DNA from: Acidimicrobiia bacterium
Lineage (GTDB): Bacteria; Actinomycetota; Acidimicrobiia; Acidimicrobiales; JANYDT01
Assembly: GCA_025359845.1 (NCBI GenBank)
Contig: JANYDT010000201.1
Span: 1-42,335 of the forward strand
Direction: 5' to 3'
Length of the DNA: 42,335 nucleotides
Positions within the stretch are counted from its first letter, which is position 1, and each line of letters opens with the position of its first letter. Below the pieces are notes generated by a model that had not been told where the DNA came from, did not search any database, and was given only the letters and a program-made list of their open reading frames with translations. A program made the position numbers and the translations under genes. Of this stretch, positions 7,541 through 16,161 are shown piece after piece.

Positions 7541-10500
7541 ATGGAGTGCGCTCATTGCCGTACCGACAATCCGAGTTCGTTCCGCTATTGCGGCGCTTGC
7601 GGCCAGCTCCTGCCGGCCACCCCGTGCGACGCGTGTGGATTCGCGACATCGCTCCCGTTCACCTTCTGCGGCAACTGCGGATCCACCCTCGACCTCGCCA
7701 AAGGTGCCCAGTCCGAGGAACGCAAATTGGCCACGGTGCTGTTCGCAGACGTCGTCGACTTCACCACCATGGCTGAAGACAGCGATCCCGAGTTCATGGC
7801 GCGAGCGGTGGACGCGGCGTTTCGCCAACTGAGTGACATCGTGGTGGCTCACGGCGGCACTATCGACAAGTACATCGGCGATTCGGTGATGGCCGTCTTC
7901 GGCGTGCCGACGGCCCATGACGACGATGCCGAGCGGGCCGTGGCTGCGGCTCTGGCCATCGAGGCGGCCGACACCGGACTCGGGTTCTCGGTCGGCGTCA
8001 ATACCGGCGAAGTCATGGTGATGGCGATGGGCGGAGGCGCGGTGACCGTCATGGGCGACGCGGTCAACGTCGCGGCCCGGCTGGAGAAGGCGGCCAATCG
8101 CGGCGAGGTGCTCGTGGGGCCGATCACCGTCGAACTGACGCAGGCCCGAATCAACTACCGCGAACGACCGCCGATGACGCTCAAGGGCAAACGGCAACCT
8201 GTAGAGGTCCGACAAGCGATTTCGCTCAGAACGACCCCCGTTCTTGGCGAGTCGGCGCCGACGCCGCTTGCGGGGCGGGTCGAAGAACTCGAATTCTTGC
8301 TCGCTCAATGGCGCCGGGTCGGGTCGATCCGACGCGCCGGCGTCGTTCTCGTTACCGGTGATCCGGGCATCGGGAAGACCCGATTACTCGACGAACTGGT
8401 GACGAAAGTCGGCGAACAAGCCTTCATCGTGCGGTCCATCTATCCGCCGTACGGAGGGGTTGGAGGCTTGCGCGTCGGGGGCGACATCGTCACGCAGCTT
8501 GGTCCGAGCGAGGATGAAGCGGTCCAGGCCCGAGTCCGTTCCCTGGCCGGCGATGTCGACCCGATGTTACGGGGATTCGATGCTGCGGCCTTACGTCAGG
8601 AACAGCTTTGGGCGTTGCGCCGCCTGACCGAAGATCGATGCGCGATCCGCCCCGTACTGCTGTTGATCGAAGACGTTCACATGGCCTCGACGAGCATTGA
8701 ACTGCTCACCTCAGTGGTCGCCCGTTTGGCCGATCTGCCGGTTCTCGTGATCTTTGCCGGCCGGCCGGAGGGGCGTTGGCTTGGCAGTTTTCCAATGGCC
8801 AGCACGGTGCGCCTAACGCCATTGTCGAACGTCGACGCCGCCGCTCTCGCCCGCGGGTGGAACGGTGGCGAATCGGTCGATGATGCCGTGATCCGCCTGA
8901 GCGGCGGTAACCCTCTATTCTTACGGGAGCTGCTCGCGTTTGCCTCGCAAAAACACGACGCCGTGCTCCCTCGTAACCTCCCGGTCAGCTTGCGCGCCGT
9001 GTTGGCGGCGCGCCTCGACGGTTTGAGTTCGGCCGAACGAAGTGCGTTGCAAGATCTTGCGGTGATGGGCGACCTTGCCACGGTCGAACAGCTCGTGTCG
9101 CTCGGGGGGCCGGCCGCAACCGAGGGCATCACGGCGCTCACCAACAGCGGTCTCGTTCGACATCGTCCTGACGGGACTTTGCGCATTACCGAGCCCCTCC
9201 TGCGCGAGGTGGCGTACGAGACCCTGCCCCTCTCGAGCCGCACCGATCGACATCTTCGAGTGGCCGAAATCAGCGTGTCTCCCGACGAACGCGCCCTTCA
9301 CCTCGCGCAAGCCAGCGGCCACGCCCCCGACGACGAGCGTCTCCGCGAACGCGCCGCCAACGCGCTCGCGGCGGCCGGTGTCAACGCGCTCGACTCGTCG
9401 CGGCCAACCGAGGGAGTGGCCTTGCTGAAACGCGCCGTTGATCTCGGTTTCCGCGAGCCGAATACCTTGCTCCGACTGGCCGACGCTTGGGGCAACGGCA
9501 ACCACCGAGAGGCCCTCGCCGTTCTCCGACTCGTCCCGGCCAAGAGCCGAGACCCCCGTCTCGTCGCGGAGAGAACGTTGGTCCTGGCCAATGCCCTCAC
9601 CGACGAAGACCCAACGGCCGCCTTCGCCACGTTCGACGAGGCCGCGAAGCGCTGGCGAGACCTGGGTGACCCGGTGAAGGAGGGCTGGTCGCACTCCAAC
9701 AAGGCGGTCGCACTGTTCATGAACGGTCGAATGGCCGAAGCCGAAGTCGAACTCACCGAAGGCCTCGAACTGTTCCGTAACCAGGGCTACCGGACGGGCG
9801 AGATGGCGGCGACCAGCTTCCGCGCGCTGATCCGTCCCGACCATCCCGACGTCGAGACGTGGCTGCATGAGAGCCTCGCCTATGCGACCGAGATGGGCGA
9901 CCGGAGCCGGCACCTCTTGGCGTTGATGTCCTTGTCGTGGCATCACTTTCTCCGCAGTCGCCTCGGTGGTCCGCACGAAATGGTCGAAGCCGAAGCATGG
10001 ATAACCGAGGCCATCGCTTTCGCCACGGAGTTGGGGGCGAGCGGTTCGCTGCTCCAGGGCTTGTGTCTGGGGGCCAACCTCGCTCGCAATACAGGGCGGA
10101 TGAGTGATGCGCGTGAAGCCATCGCCGAGGCCCGACGAGTCGGTCCGGTCGAGTCGGCGGGCGAGCAAGCGCTGCTGCGGGCCGTGGCGGCATCGATCGA
10201 ACCGGGCGGACTGTTCGAAGAGTTCACGGCGAGTGATCCGTTCACGTCGATCGCGGCGGTGATCCAAATGGAGTCGGCGCTCTTCGAAGGGCGCTTCGAG
10301 GAGTTCGTCGCCGCGGGCCACGTTCCGACTCGACACAACCTCGGTCGACTTGAGGCGTTCGTCGGTTTCGGGTCGGCCGCGGCGGGCATGTGCATCATCG
10401 GTCGTCTCGACGAAGCCGAGGCACTCGGTCATTTGGCGGCCCATGCCGCCGAGCGTTCGAATGCCCCGATCGTCTCGGTCGCGGCCCGGGCAGTCCTGGC

Positions 10501-10723
10501 CGAGTGCGCATGGCGACGCGGCGACCATTCCACTGCCGTGGGGCTCGCGGCGGACGCAAACTCGCGGATTCCGGGGGGATTGGCCGGGGCATTGACGAAG
10601 CGAACCCGCGCCGTGATGGGGGACCGTCAGGCCGAGGTGGACCTGCGCGCCGATGCCGACACGCTTCGCGCCCCCGGACTCATGATCGGTGTTGTTCCCG
10701 GCGAAGTTACGTACTCACGGTGA
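7541..10723 (+). CDS. Class III adenylate/guanylate cyclase with zinc ribbons, AAA ATPase and TPR region
   Basis: A 1060-residue signalling protein. Two zinc-ribbon motifs open it (CxxC pairs in residues 3-50). A class III cyclase domain follows at about 65-235: metal-binding aspartates in LFADVVDFTT and KYIGDSVMAVFG, and the N/R pair in GDAVNVAARLEK, so it looks catalytically complete. An AAA-type ATPase starts near residue 245 with Walker A GDPGIGKT. The last 500 or so residues are helical repeats typical of TPR in this architecture. There is no membrane segment. The architecture is common in actinomycetes and alphaproteobacteria, but signals and targets are unknown. The 3' end overlaps the convergent HTH gene by 17 bp. 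Confidence 0.9.
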   Translation: MECAHCRTDNPSSFRYCGACGQLLPATPCDACGFATSLPFTFCGNCGSTLDLAKGAQSEERKLATVLFADVVDFTTMAEDSDPEFMARAVDAAFRQLSDIVVAHGGTIDKYIGDSVMAVFGVPTAHDDDAERAVAAALAIEAADTGLGFSVGVNTGEVMVMAMGGGAVTVMGDAVNVAARLEKAANRGEVLVGPITVELTQARINYRERPPMTLKGKRQPVEVRQAISLRTTPVLGESAPTPLAGRVEELEFLLAQWRRVGSIRRAGVVLVTGDPGIGKTRLLDELVTKVGEQAFIVRSIYPPYGGVGGLRVGGDIVTQLGPSEDEAVQARVRSLAGDVDPMLRGFDAAALRQEQLWALRRLTEDRCAIRPVLLLIEDVHMASTSIELLTSVVARLADLPVLVIFAGRPEGRWLGSFPMASTVRLTPLSNVDAAALARGWNGGESVDDAVIRLSGGNPLFLRELLAFASQKHDAVLPRNLPVSLRAVLAARLDGLSSAERSALQDLAVMGDLATVEQLVSLGGPAATEGITALTNSGLVRHRPDGTLRITEPLLREVAYETLPLSSRTDRHLRVAEISVSPDERALHLAQASGHAPDDERLRERAANALAAAGVNALDSSRPTEGVALLKRAVDLGFREPNTLLRLADAWGNGNHREALAVLRLVPAKSRDPRLVAERTLVLANALTDEDPTAAFATFDEAAKRWRDLGDPVKEGWSHSNKAVALFMNGRMAEAEVELTEGLELFRNQGYRTGEMAATSFRALIRPDHPDVETWLHESLAYATEMGDRSRHLLALMSLSWHHFLRSRLGGPHEMVEAEAWITEAIAFATELGASGSLLQGLCLGANLARNTGRMSDAREAIAEARRVGPVESAGEQALLRAVAASIEPGGLFEEFTASDPFTSIAAVIQMESALFEGRFEEFVAAGHVPTRHNLGRLEAFVGFGSAAAGMCIIGRLDEAEALGHLAAHAAERSNAPIVSVAARAVLAECAWRRGDHSTAVGLAADANSRIPGGLAGALTKRTRAVMGDRQAEVDLRADADTLRAPGLMIGVVPGEVTYSR

Positions 10724-11459
10724 TCCTGGGGTCGTTCATGTCTTCCGCAAACCCCGAGGAAGTTTCAGCCGCCATCGTCGCGTCGCGCTCGTAGACGATC
10801 GCGGTACCGATCCGTCCCGTCGAGGACGCCCCTCCGCCTTGATCTCGGGTTCCACCCGCGGGCATGAGCAAAAGTGCACCGATTGACGTGAGCCCGACCA
10901 AGAGGCCGAGACCGGGAGCCGAGAGTCGCTGCAACACCGATTTCGAAGTCGTATCGATACCATCCTTCGAGCCCGACATGTGGCCCTCGAGTTCACGGCG
11001 CACGACGTCGGGAGAACGCTCGAGGGCCTCTCCGAGAAGGAAGAGATCGTTGGTGCGGGGCACGAAGAACCGACCCGGTTTGACGTCTCGCAGCAGATAG
11101 ACGAGGGCCAAGTAGCGGATCAATATCTCGTCATCGCCCATCGTCGGCGAGATCGGATGGCGGGCGGTCCCAATGCCGATCATTCCCTCCTCGCGGTCGA
11201 TCACCAACCGGACTCGCTGAGGCACAAGCGCATCGAGTTGCAGTCCATAAAGCGATACAAGGATGCGAACATCCTGGTCGTCCAGCCACAGCTCGCCTCG
11301 TTCGTGTGCTTCGATCTGCACCACGCTCAAGCGGTTTCCCAGCGCCGCGAGCGCGTCAGCGGGGCGAAGTCCGGCGCGCCTTCGTGCCGTCATGAGGAGG
11401 GCACCTAGCCGTCGAGGCGGCAATAAGCCCAACCTTGGATCAGCGCTCAGCGTGTTCAC
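10707..11459 (-). CDS. HTH (XRE-like) protein with a C-terminal membrane segment
   Basis: A 250-residue protein from a GTG start. Residues about 17-75 (PRRLGALLMTARRRAGLRPA...VVQIEAHERGE) look like an XRE/RodZ-type helix-turn-helix. The middle part is helical without a recognised domain. Residues about 187-207 (GLGLLVGLTSIGALLLM) form a single transmembrane helix, followed by a Gly-rich linker and a short tail probably outside. This suggests a membrane-anchored regulator or a cytoskeleton-linked protein similar in layout to RodZ, but I do not recognise the family. It converges on the cyclase gene with a 17-bp overlap. Confidence 0.65.
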   Translation of the reverse strand: MNTLSADPRLGLLPPRRLGALLMTARRRAGLRPADALAALGNRLSVVQIEAHERGELWLDDQDVRILVSLYGLQLDALVPQRVRLVIDREEGMIGIGTARHPISPTMGDDEILIRYLALVYLLRDVKPGRFFVPRTNDLFLLGEALERSPDVVRRELEGHMSGSKDGIDTTSKSVLQRLSAPGLGLLVGLTSIGALLLMPAGGTRDQGGGASSTGRIGTAIVYERDATMAAETSSGFAEDMNDPRITVST

Positions 11460-11490
11460 ACCTACATGTATCGACCTACCCGTGGAAAAC

Positions 11491-11509
11491 TTGAGGCTTT
11501 TGCCCTCAA
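11491..11509 (-). terminator. Possible weak terminator
   Basis: On the minus strand TTGAGG and CCTCAA form a 6-bp stem with a 7-nt loop, followed by GTTTTCC. It lies between the cytochrome P450 remnant and the HTH gene and could stop read-through from the remnant. The stem is short, so this is tentative. Confidence 0.35.
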
Positions 11510-11679
11510 ATCGCCATCAAATTGCTACGTGTTCGCGACAAAGGCCGAGCTGGTTCCTGTAACCCGGTCCCGCGCCCGATGCGGTCCTACGGGCCAACGG
11601 CGATCGGTACGGAACGCGGCCCCCGGGCCTGACCCCCGGCCCGGCTCAGCGATCGGGGGCACAAAACATGGTATAAGCC

Positions 11680-12084
11680 GTTCGCAACGGGCGCGGGTGA
11701 CCGGCTCGTATCCAGCCACGGCGGCCGGCGAAAAGGAGGGCAAAATCACCCGTCGCACGGGGGCGTGATCGGGCGGATCAGTGTTGATGATGGAGCGCGG
11801 GCGGTTCGGATCGCGGTGGTCGTCGAGGGTCGGCGCAGCCGAGGTGCCCAACGTTGACGTGAGAGCACCGGTGTTGGCCGCCGCCTCATTATCGCCTCGT
11901 AGCCGATGATCAGGTGCGATCCGCCCCAGCGTTCACTCGGAAGCACCGGACAACCCCGGACGCCCGACCACACCGTGTAAGGGTCGCGCACGTAGCCGGG
12001 ATCAAACAGGTCGAAGTCGTGGACCCGGTCCTCAACGTCGTCAGACTTGGTCAAGACCGGACTGCTGTAGCTCATGGGGCTCAT
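11680..12084 (-). pseudogene. Cytochrome P450 N-terminal remnant, frameshifted and truncated
   Basis: Two minus-strand frames give the N-terminal third of a bacterial cytochrome P450. The first, from MSPMSYSS at 12084, contains FDLFDPGYVRDPYTVW and CPVLPSERWGGSHLIIGYE. After a frameshift near 11880 the second contains INTDPPDHAPVRRVILPSFS and VAGYEPVTRARCERLI, the helix B'/C region. Homology stops near 11680: the I-helix, ExxR and haem cysteine regions are absent. A full P450 has about 400 residues. The gene is therefore dead, and its 3' part has been lost. It lies in the 0.8-kb gap between the HTH and Fic genes. Confidence 0.8.
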
Positions 12085-12119
12085 CAACGAACTGGAGGAT
12101 TGAAGCCTACGACACCGGC

Positions 12120-12139
12120 GTTGGAGACACTCCTCCAAC
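12120..12139. other. Hairpin upstream of the Fic gene
   Basis: GTTGGAG-ACACTC-CTCCAAC is a perfect 7-bp stem with a 6-nt loop. There is no T-run, so it is not a classical terminator. Confidence 0.4.
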
Positions 12140-12195
12140 CTCACGGTTTGGTAGGGGTTCAGTTTGGATCCGAGCGGGGCTGTAACGGTGATCGT

Positions 12196-12210
12196 TGCTC
12201 ATAATGAGCA
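12196..12210. promoter_or_regulatory. 15-bp palindrome upstream of the Fic promoter
   Basis: TGCTCAT-A-ATGAGCA is a perfect palindrome with 7-bp arms, 22 bp upstream of the predicted -35 box. A possible operator. Confidence 0.45.
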
Positions 12211-12232
12211 TTGCGCTTCAGTGTATGGAGGA

Positions 12233-12260
12233 TTGAAACTCATATCGTATATGATACTAT
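12233..12260 (+). promoter_or_regulatory. Promoter of the Fic gene with a palindrome in the spacer
   Basis: TTGAAA (12233-12238), a 16-nt spacer and TACTAT (12255-12260). The spacer and the start of the -10 box form an imperfect palindrome, TATCGTATATGATA (12243-12256). A repressor bound there would block RNA polymerase. The predicted transcript start near 12267 excludes the upstream ATG at 12251 as the main start. Confidence 0.5.
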
Positions 12261-12295
12261 CCAACACCAACGCGGAAAGACTAGAGATATCCCAC

Positions 12296-13468
12296 ATGCT
12301 TTTCCACAGCCCAGAACTGACGGACCGCGAGGTCGAGGTAGTCGTCGAGGTGAACCGCCTCCAGGAAGACCTCCGCCTGAACGTGCGCGAGCCGCGTCGA
12401 TGGGTCGGTTCCTTGCGCCGAGCATCAATGGCCCGGGCGATACAAGGATCGAACAGCATTGAGGGGTATGACGCCTCCCTTGACGATGCCGCAGCGGTCG
12501 ATCTAGGCGAAGAGCCTCTGGATGCGACACAGGCGACGACCCTCGCTCTAAAGGGGTACCGCCACGCCATGACGTTCGTATTGCAGATGGCAAGCGACGA
12601 CCGGTTCTCGTACAACGAACAGCTAATCAAAAGTCTGCATTACATGATGACTAGTTATGATCTGCAATCCCGCCCCGGGTTGTGGCGAATAGGTGCTATC
12701 TTCGTCGAGAACGAACATAGCCATGAAATTGTCTATGAGGGCGCCGATGTATCGCAAGTGCCGACGCTCATGACTGAATTGATCGACGATCTCAATTCAT
12801 TAGAGCAGAGGCAGCCCATCGTTGATGCCGCGATGGCCCACTTGAACCTCGTCATGGTCCATCCGTTCCGCGACGGTAATGGCCGGATGGCCCGATGCCT
12901 CCAGACCCTAGTTTTGGCGCGGCAGGGGATTATTGCTCCGGTGTTCTCTAGTGTCGAGGAGTATCTCGGAAAGAACACCCAGGCTTACTATGACGTGCTG
13001 GCCCAGGTGGGAGATGGGAGTTGGCGACCCGAGAGAGATGCTCGTCCGTGGGTTCGTTTTATGCTCACGGCTCACCTGCGACAGGCACGAACGATGCTCA
13101 GGCGTGTCAAAGAAAGTGAACGACTCTGGTTTGAAATCGAAAAACTCGTCAAAGCCCAGGGGCTCCCGGAGCGAACCTTCGCCGCGCTTTACGACGCTGC
13201 TATCGGGTTTCGCGTACGAAACGCAACATACAGGGCCATGCTCCGGCCCGACGACGATATAACGGACGCAACAGCATCGCGCGACCTAAAGCACCTACTT
13301 GAGGCCAAACTCCTCCGCCCGGTTGGCGAAAAAAGGGGGCGATACTACACAGCATCGCCGAAACTGCGGGATCTATGGCAGTCGATAGTCACGAACCGCG
13401 ATCCGCGCGACGACTCTGACCCGTTTGCGGATGAACTCCTCCCCATCGTTTCTGGGCGGCTCTTCTAG
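12296..13468 (+). CDS. Fic-family protein (AMPylase-like), class II
   Basis: A 390-residue Fic protein. The active-site motif HPFRDGNGRMAR is complete, with the catalytic histidine near residue 195. An inhibitory-helix motif, SNSIEG ((S/T)xxxE(G/N)), lies N-terminal of it near residue 55, which is the class II layout: activity is restrained within the protein, so no antitoxin gene is needed. Fic enzymes usually transfer AMP from ATP to a target protein. The C-terminus has a winged-helix-like part (ATASRDLKHLLEAKLLRPVGEKRGRYY). Base composition is less GC-rich and codon use (ATA, AGG, TTA) differs from the neighbours. With the broken P450 beside it, this suggests horizontal arrival. I chose ATG 12296 because it follows the predicted promoter. 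Confidence 0.88.
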   Translation: MLFHSPELTDREVEVVVEVNRLQEDLRLNVREPRRWVGSLRRASMARAIQGSNSIEGYDASLDDAAAVDLGEEPLDATQATTLALKGYRHAMTFVLQMASDDRFSYNEQLIKSLHYMMTSYDLQSRPGLWRIGAIFVENEHSHEIVYEGADVSQVPTLMTELIDDLNSLEQRQPIVDAAMAHLNLVMVHPFRDGNGRMARCLQTLVLARQGIIAPVFSSVEEYLGKNTQAYYDVLAQVGDGSWRPERDARPWVRFMLTAHLRQARTMLRRVKESERLWFEIEKLVKAQGLPERTFAALYDAAIGFRVRNATYRAMLRPDDDITDATASRDLKHLLEAKLLRPVGEKRGRYYTASPKLRDLWQSIVTNRDPRDDSDPFADELLPIVSGRLF

Positions 13469-13740
13469 CAATCTCCGACCGCGGTTCCGCCGTCAGCTTC
13501 TCCGCTCGCGCCTCCCCGCCCTTCTGCCCGCCCGTCGGGTAGCACGGCTAGCCGCCCGGCCGATCCGGCAAATTTCAAACTGCCCCCCACCCACGGTTTT
13601 CGCACCCTCTCCAGCCACGCTAAAGTCTGCGCCGCCGTCCACCGGGCCTACTTCTTCGAGCCACAGACGGATCATCGTTGCGAAATTCATCGTCGCGGCG
13701 CTAGTCCCCTGGTCATCTCGTTACAAGAAGGAGGCTCCCT
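13469..13740. other. Intergenic region before hss
   Basis: I see no gene here. It lies between the Fic stop codon and the hss start and ends in a strong ribosome-binding site, GAAGGAGG, shortly before the GTG at 13741. That site decides the hss start. Confidence 0.5.
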
Positions 13741-15198
13741 GTGGAGTTCACCGGACGCATCTTGGTCCTCGGCTGCGGCTCTGTAGCCCAGTGCTCGCTC
13801 CCCCTACTGACGCGCCATGTGGCCAAGCCGGCCCAGATCACGGTCCTCGACTTCGTCGACAATCGAGCGCGGGTAACCGAGGCATTGGCCTCCGGTGTGA
13901 GCTACGTACAGGACCGGGTCACGCAGGCCAACCTTGCGACCAAGCTGGCCGAATTCGTAGGATCAGGCGATATTGTGCTCGACCTCGCCTGGAACATCGA
14001 CTGTCAGGAGATTCTGGCATGGTGTCACGACAACGGCGTCATGTATCTCAACACCTCCGTCGAAGTGTGGGACCCCTATGACGATGCTTCTACCATCGAC
14101 CCTCGCGATCGCAGTTTGTACGTCCGCCACATGGCCATCCGCCGTATGGCGGCGCGATGGGACACCCCGGGGCCGACGGCGGTGCTCGAACACGGTGCCA
14201 ATCCTGGCCTTGTCTCGCACATGACCAAGGAAGCGCTCACTTCGATCGCGACGAGGGCGCTCAAGGACACAACCGCAGCCGTTGACCGATCCGCCGCCGA
14301 ACAGGCGCTCAGCGCCGAGGCGTACAACCAATTGGCTATGCATCTGGGCGTCAAGGTCATTCATGTGGCCGAGCGAGATACCCAGATCACCAACCAGCCC
14401 AAGGAAGTTGACGAATTCGTCAACACGTGGTCGGTCGATGGGCTCTACGAGGAGGGAGTGGCACCGGCCGAAATGGGCTGGGGTACCCATGAACGGCGCC
14501 TGCCGGAAGGCGCGTTCGTTCACCAGTTCGGTCCGTCCAATCAACTCGCACTGGCCCGTATGGGAATGGATACGGCGGTGCGCTCGTGGACCCCGGCTGG
14601 CGAGATCATCGGCTCGGTAATCCGCCACGGCGAAGCCTTCACGATTAGTGACCACCTCACCGTTTGGGACGGGGATCAGGCCATCTACCGCCCCACTGTG
14701 CATTACGCCTATGCCATGCCCGATGTCGCCCTCGCGTCCTTACAGGAGCTGCGAACGCGGCACCTGGTGATGCAGTCGCGCCAGCGGATCTTGAACGACG
14801 AGATCATCTCGGGCGGAGACTTCATGGGCGTGCTGTTGATGGGCCATCCGTATCGCAGCTGGTGGACGGGAAGCTGCTTGACCATCGACCACGCCCGCGC
14901 CCTATTACCCCACCAAAGCGCCACGACAGTCCAGGTGGCCGCTTCGATTTCCGCAGCGGTGCAGTGGATGATCGCCAATCCCACTCGCGGTATCTGCGTG
15001 CCCGACGACCTGCCGTGGCGTGAGGTGCTGGCGCTCGCCAAGCCCTACCTCGGCACCTATCACGACGCCGCGGCCGACTGGGGTCCGCTCGATCGGCGCG
15101 ACGAAGTGGCCCTGTTCGAGCGGTACAGTGCGCCTCGCTTCACCGGTGGGCCTGGCTCTGACGACGAGTGGCAGTTTCACAGCTTTCTTGTCGGTTAA
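13741..15198 (+). CDS. hss: Homospermidine synthase
   Basis: A 485-residue protein of the saccharopine-dehydrogenase-like superfamily. Homospermidine synthase makes sym-homospermidine from putrescine in an NAD-dependent reaction. The N-terminal Rossmann motif GRILVLGCGSVAQCSLPLL is at residues 5-23, followed by the conserved DLAWNIDCQEIL and VLEHGANPGLVSHM segments that mark the family. The length matches known enzymes of about 480 residues. The GTG start has a strong Shine-Dalgarno sequence. The gene stands alone on the plus strand and ends in a TTAA shared with the convergent LLM gene. Confidence 0.9.
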   Translation: MEFTGRILVLGCGSVAQCSLPLLTRHVAKPAQITVLDFVDNRARVTEALASGVSYVQDRVTQANLATKLAEFVGSGDIVLDLAWNIDCQEILAWCHDNGVMYLNTSVEVWDPYDDASTIDPRDRSLYVRHMAIRRMAARWDTPGPTAVLEHGANPGLVSHMTKEALTSIATRALKDTTAAVDRSAAEQALSAEAYNQLAMHLGVKVIHVAERDTQITNQPKEVDEFVNTWSVDGLYEEGVAPAEMGWGTHERRLPEGAFVHQFGPSNQLALARMGMDTAVRSWTPAGEIIGSVIRHGEAFTISDHLTVWDGDQAIYRPTVHYAYAMPDVALASLQELRTRHLVMQSRQRILNDEIISGGDFMGVLLMGHPYRSWWTGSCLTIDHARALLPHQSATTVQVAASISAAVQWMIANPTRGICVPDDLPWREVLALAKPYLGTYHDAAADWGPLDRRDEVALFERYSAPRFTGGPGSDDEWQFHSFLVG

Positions 15199-16151
15199 GA
15201 TCCCCGAGAGGTCGCCGCCGCTCGCACCGCCGGAACTACCTCATCAAGGTAAGCCGTCAATGCATCCTCGTCCCACGGGGCCCGTAAAGCGATGTTGACG
15301 TCCTGCGCCCCGGCCTGCACATATGACAGGATCCGCTCGACGGCAGTGTCGGGTGTGCCGAGCAGAGCACCGCCGGCGATGCGCCCGAACTCCGGGCCCC
15401 ATTGCGACCGTAACGCCTCCGTATTGACGGTTGCCTGTTTGGTCGTCGTCGCGAGGTTGAATGACAAATTGACGGCCCGCCGAACCGTGGACGGATCGCG
15501 ACCTTCGGTCGCGCACCAGCCGTCGAGCACCGCGGAGAGTCGAGCGAACTCCTCGACGCTGATATACGCGGAGTTCCAGCCGTCGGCCAAACGCGCCACC
15601 AGTCGCAGCGTCCTTCGCTCGCCTCTGCCACCGATCCAGATGGGCAGCCGCGCCTGGACGGGCGCGGGTAGGCACGAAGCGTCGTCGACGTGGAAATGTT
15701 GGCCAACGAAGGTGGTCCGGGGTTGGGTGAGGAGGCCACGGATGATCTGTGTGGCCTCATCGAGCATGTCGAGACGGACCCCAGCACCGGGCCACGAATA
15801 GCCGAAAGCCTTGACCTCCTCCTCGTGCCAACCGGCGCCGAGCCCCAGTTCGAAGCGCCCTCCGGAAATATGATCGAGCGTGGTGGCCGCCTTGGCCAGC
15901 ACCCCGGGTGTGCGGTAACCCACGTAGAAAACGAGGCAGCCCAGCCGAGCCCGCTCGGTATCGGCCGCCAACGCACCGAGCACCGTGAGCGCCTCGAAAT
16001 GATCGACAGTGCCGCCCTGCGGCGGGGCCTCATAGAGATGGTCCCAGGCGCTGATCCAGTCCAACTGGGCGTCGAGGCGACGCCAAAGGGCCCGCATCGA
16101 AGCCATCGACATGTTCTGCTGTCCGACATGGGCACCCAACGCGACGTTCAT
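15195..16151 (-). CDS. LLM-class (luciferase-like) oxidoreductase, probably F420-dependent
   Basis: A 318-residue TIM-barrel protein of the bacterial-luciferase superfamily. The typical strings are LGCLVFYVGYRTPGVLAKAATTLDHISGGRFELGLGAGWHEEE (residues about 80-125) and the C-terminal PIWIGGRGERRTLRLVARLADGWN. The use of F420 rather than FMN is inferred from the actinobacterial context and the FrhB-like gene. Substrate unknown. ATG 16151 (MNVALGAHVGQ) is chosen because the longer reading is the antisense of the glycosyltransferase end. It follows that gene by 10 bp, so the two are probably cotranscribed. Confidence 0.88.
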   Translation of the reverse strand: MNVALGAHVGQQNMSMASMRALWRRLDAQLDWISAWDHLYEAPPQGGTVDHFEALTVLGALAADTERARLGCLVFYVGYRTPGVLAKAATTLDHISGGRFELGLGAGWHEEEVKAFGYSWPGAGVRLDMLDEATQIIRGLLTQPRTTFVGQHFHVDDASCLPAPVQARLPIWIGGRGERRTLRLVARLADGWNSAYISVEEFARLSAVLDGWCATEGRDPSTVRRAVNLSFNLATTTKQATVNTEALRSQWGPEFGRIAGGALLGTPDTAVERILSYVQAGAQDVNIALRAPWDEDALTAYLDEVVPAVRAAATSRGS

Positions 16152-16161
16152 GTAGACGACC

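Larger units (their letters stand above)
12093..12237. repeat. 12-bp direct repeats flanking 121 bp
   Basis: TGGAGGATTGAA occurs exactly at 12093-12104 and 12226-12237. The first copy is just upstream of the P450 remnant's start, the second just upstream of the Fic gene's promoter and partly inside its -35 box. They could be a target-site duplication or recombination scar from arrival of the Fic segment, or chance. Confidence 0.45.

Noticed and set aside
8921..10528. A 535-codon open frame on the minus strand
   Set aside because: It is antisense to the cyclase/TPR gene; its translation is low-complexity, with no domain, and follows from high third-position GC.
12251..12253. ATG 12251 as the Fic start
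   Set aside because: It lies inside the predicted promoter and its ribosome-binding sequence is too far away.
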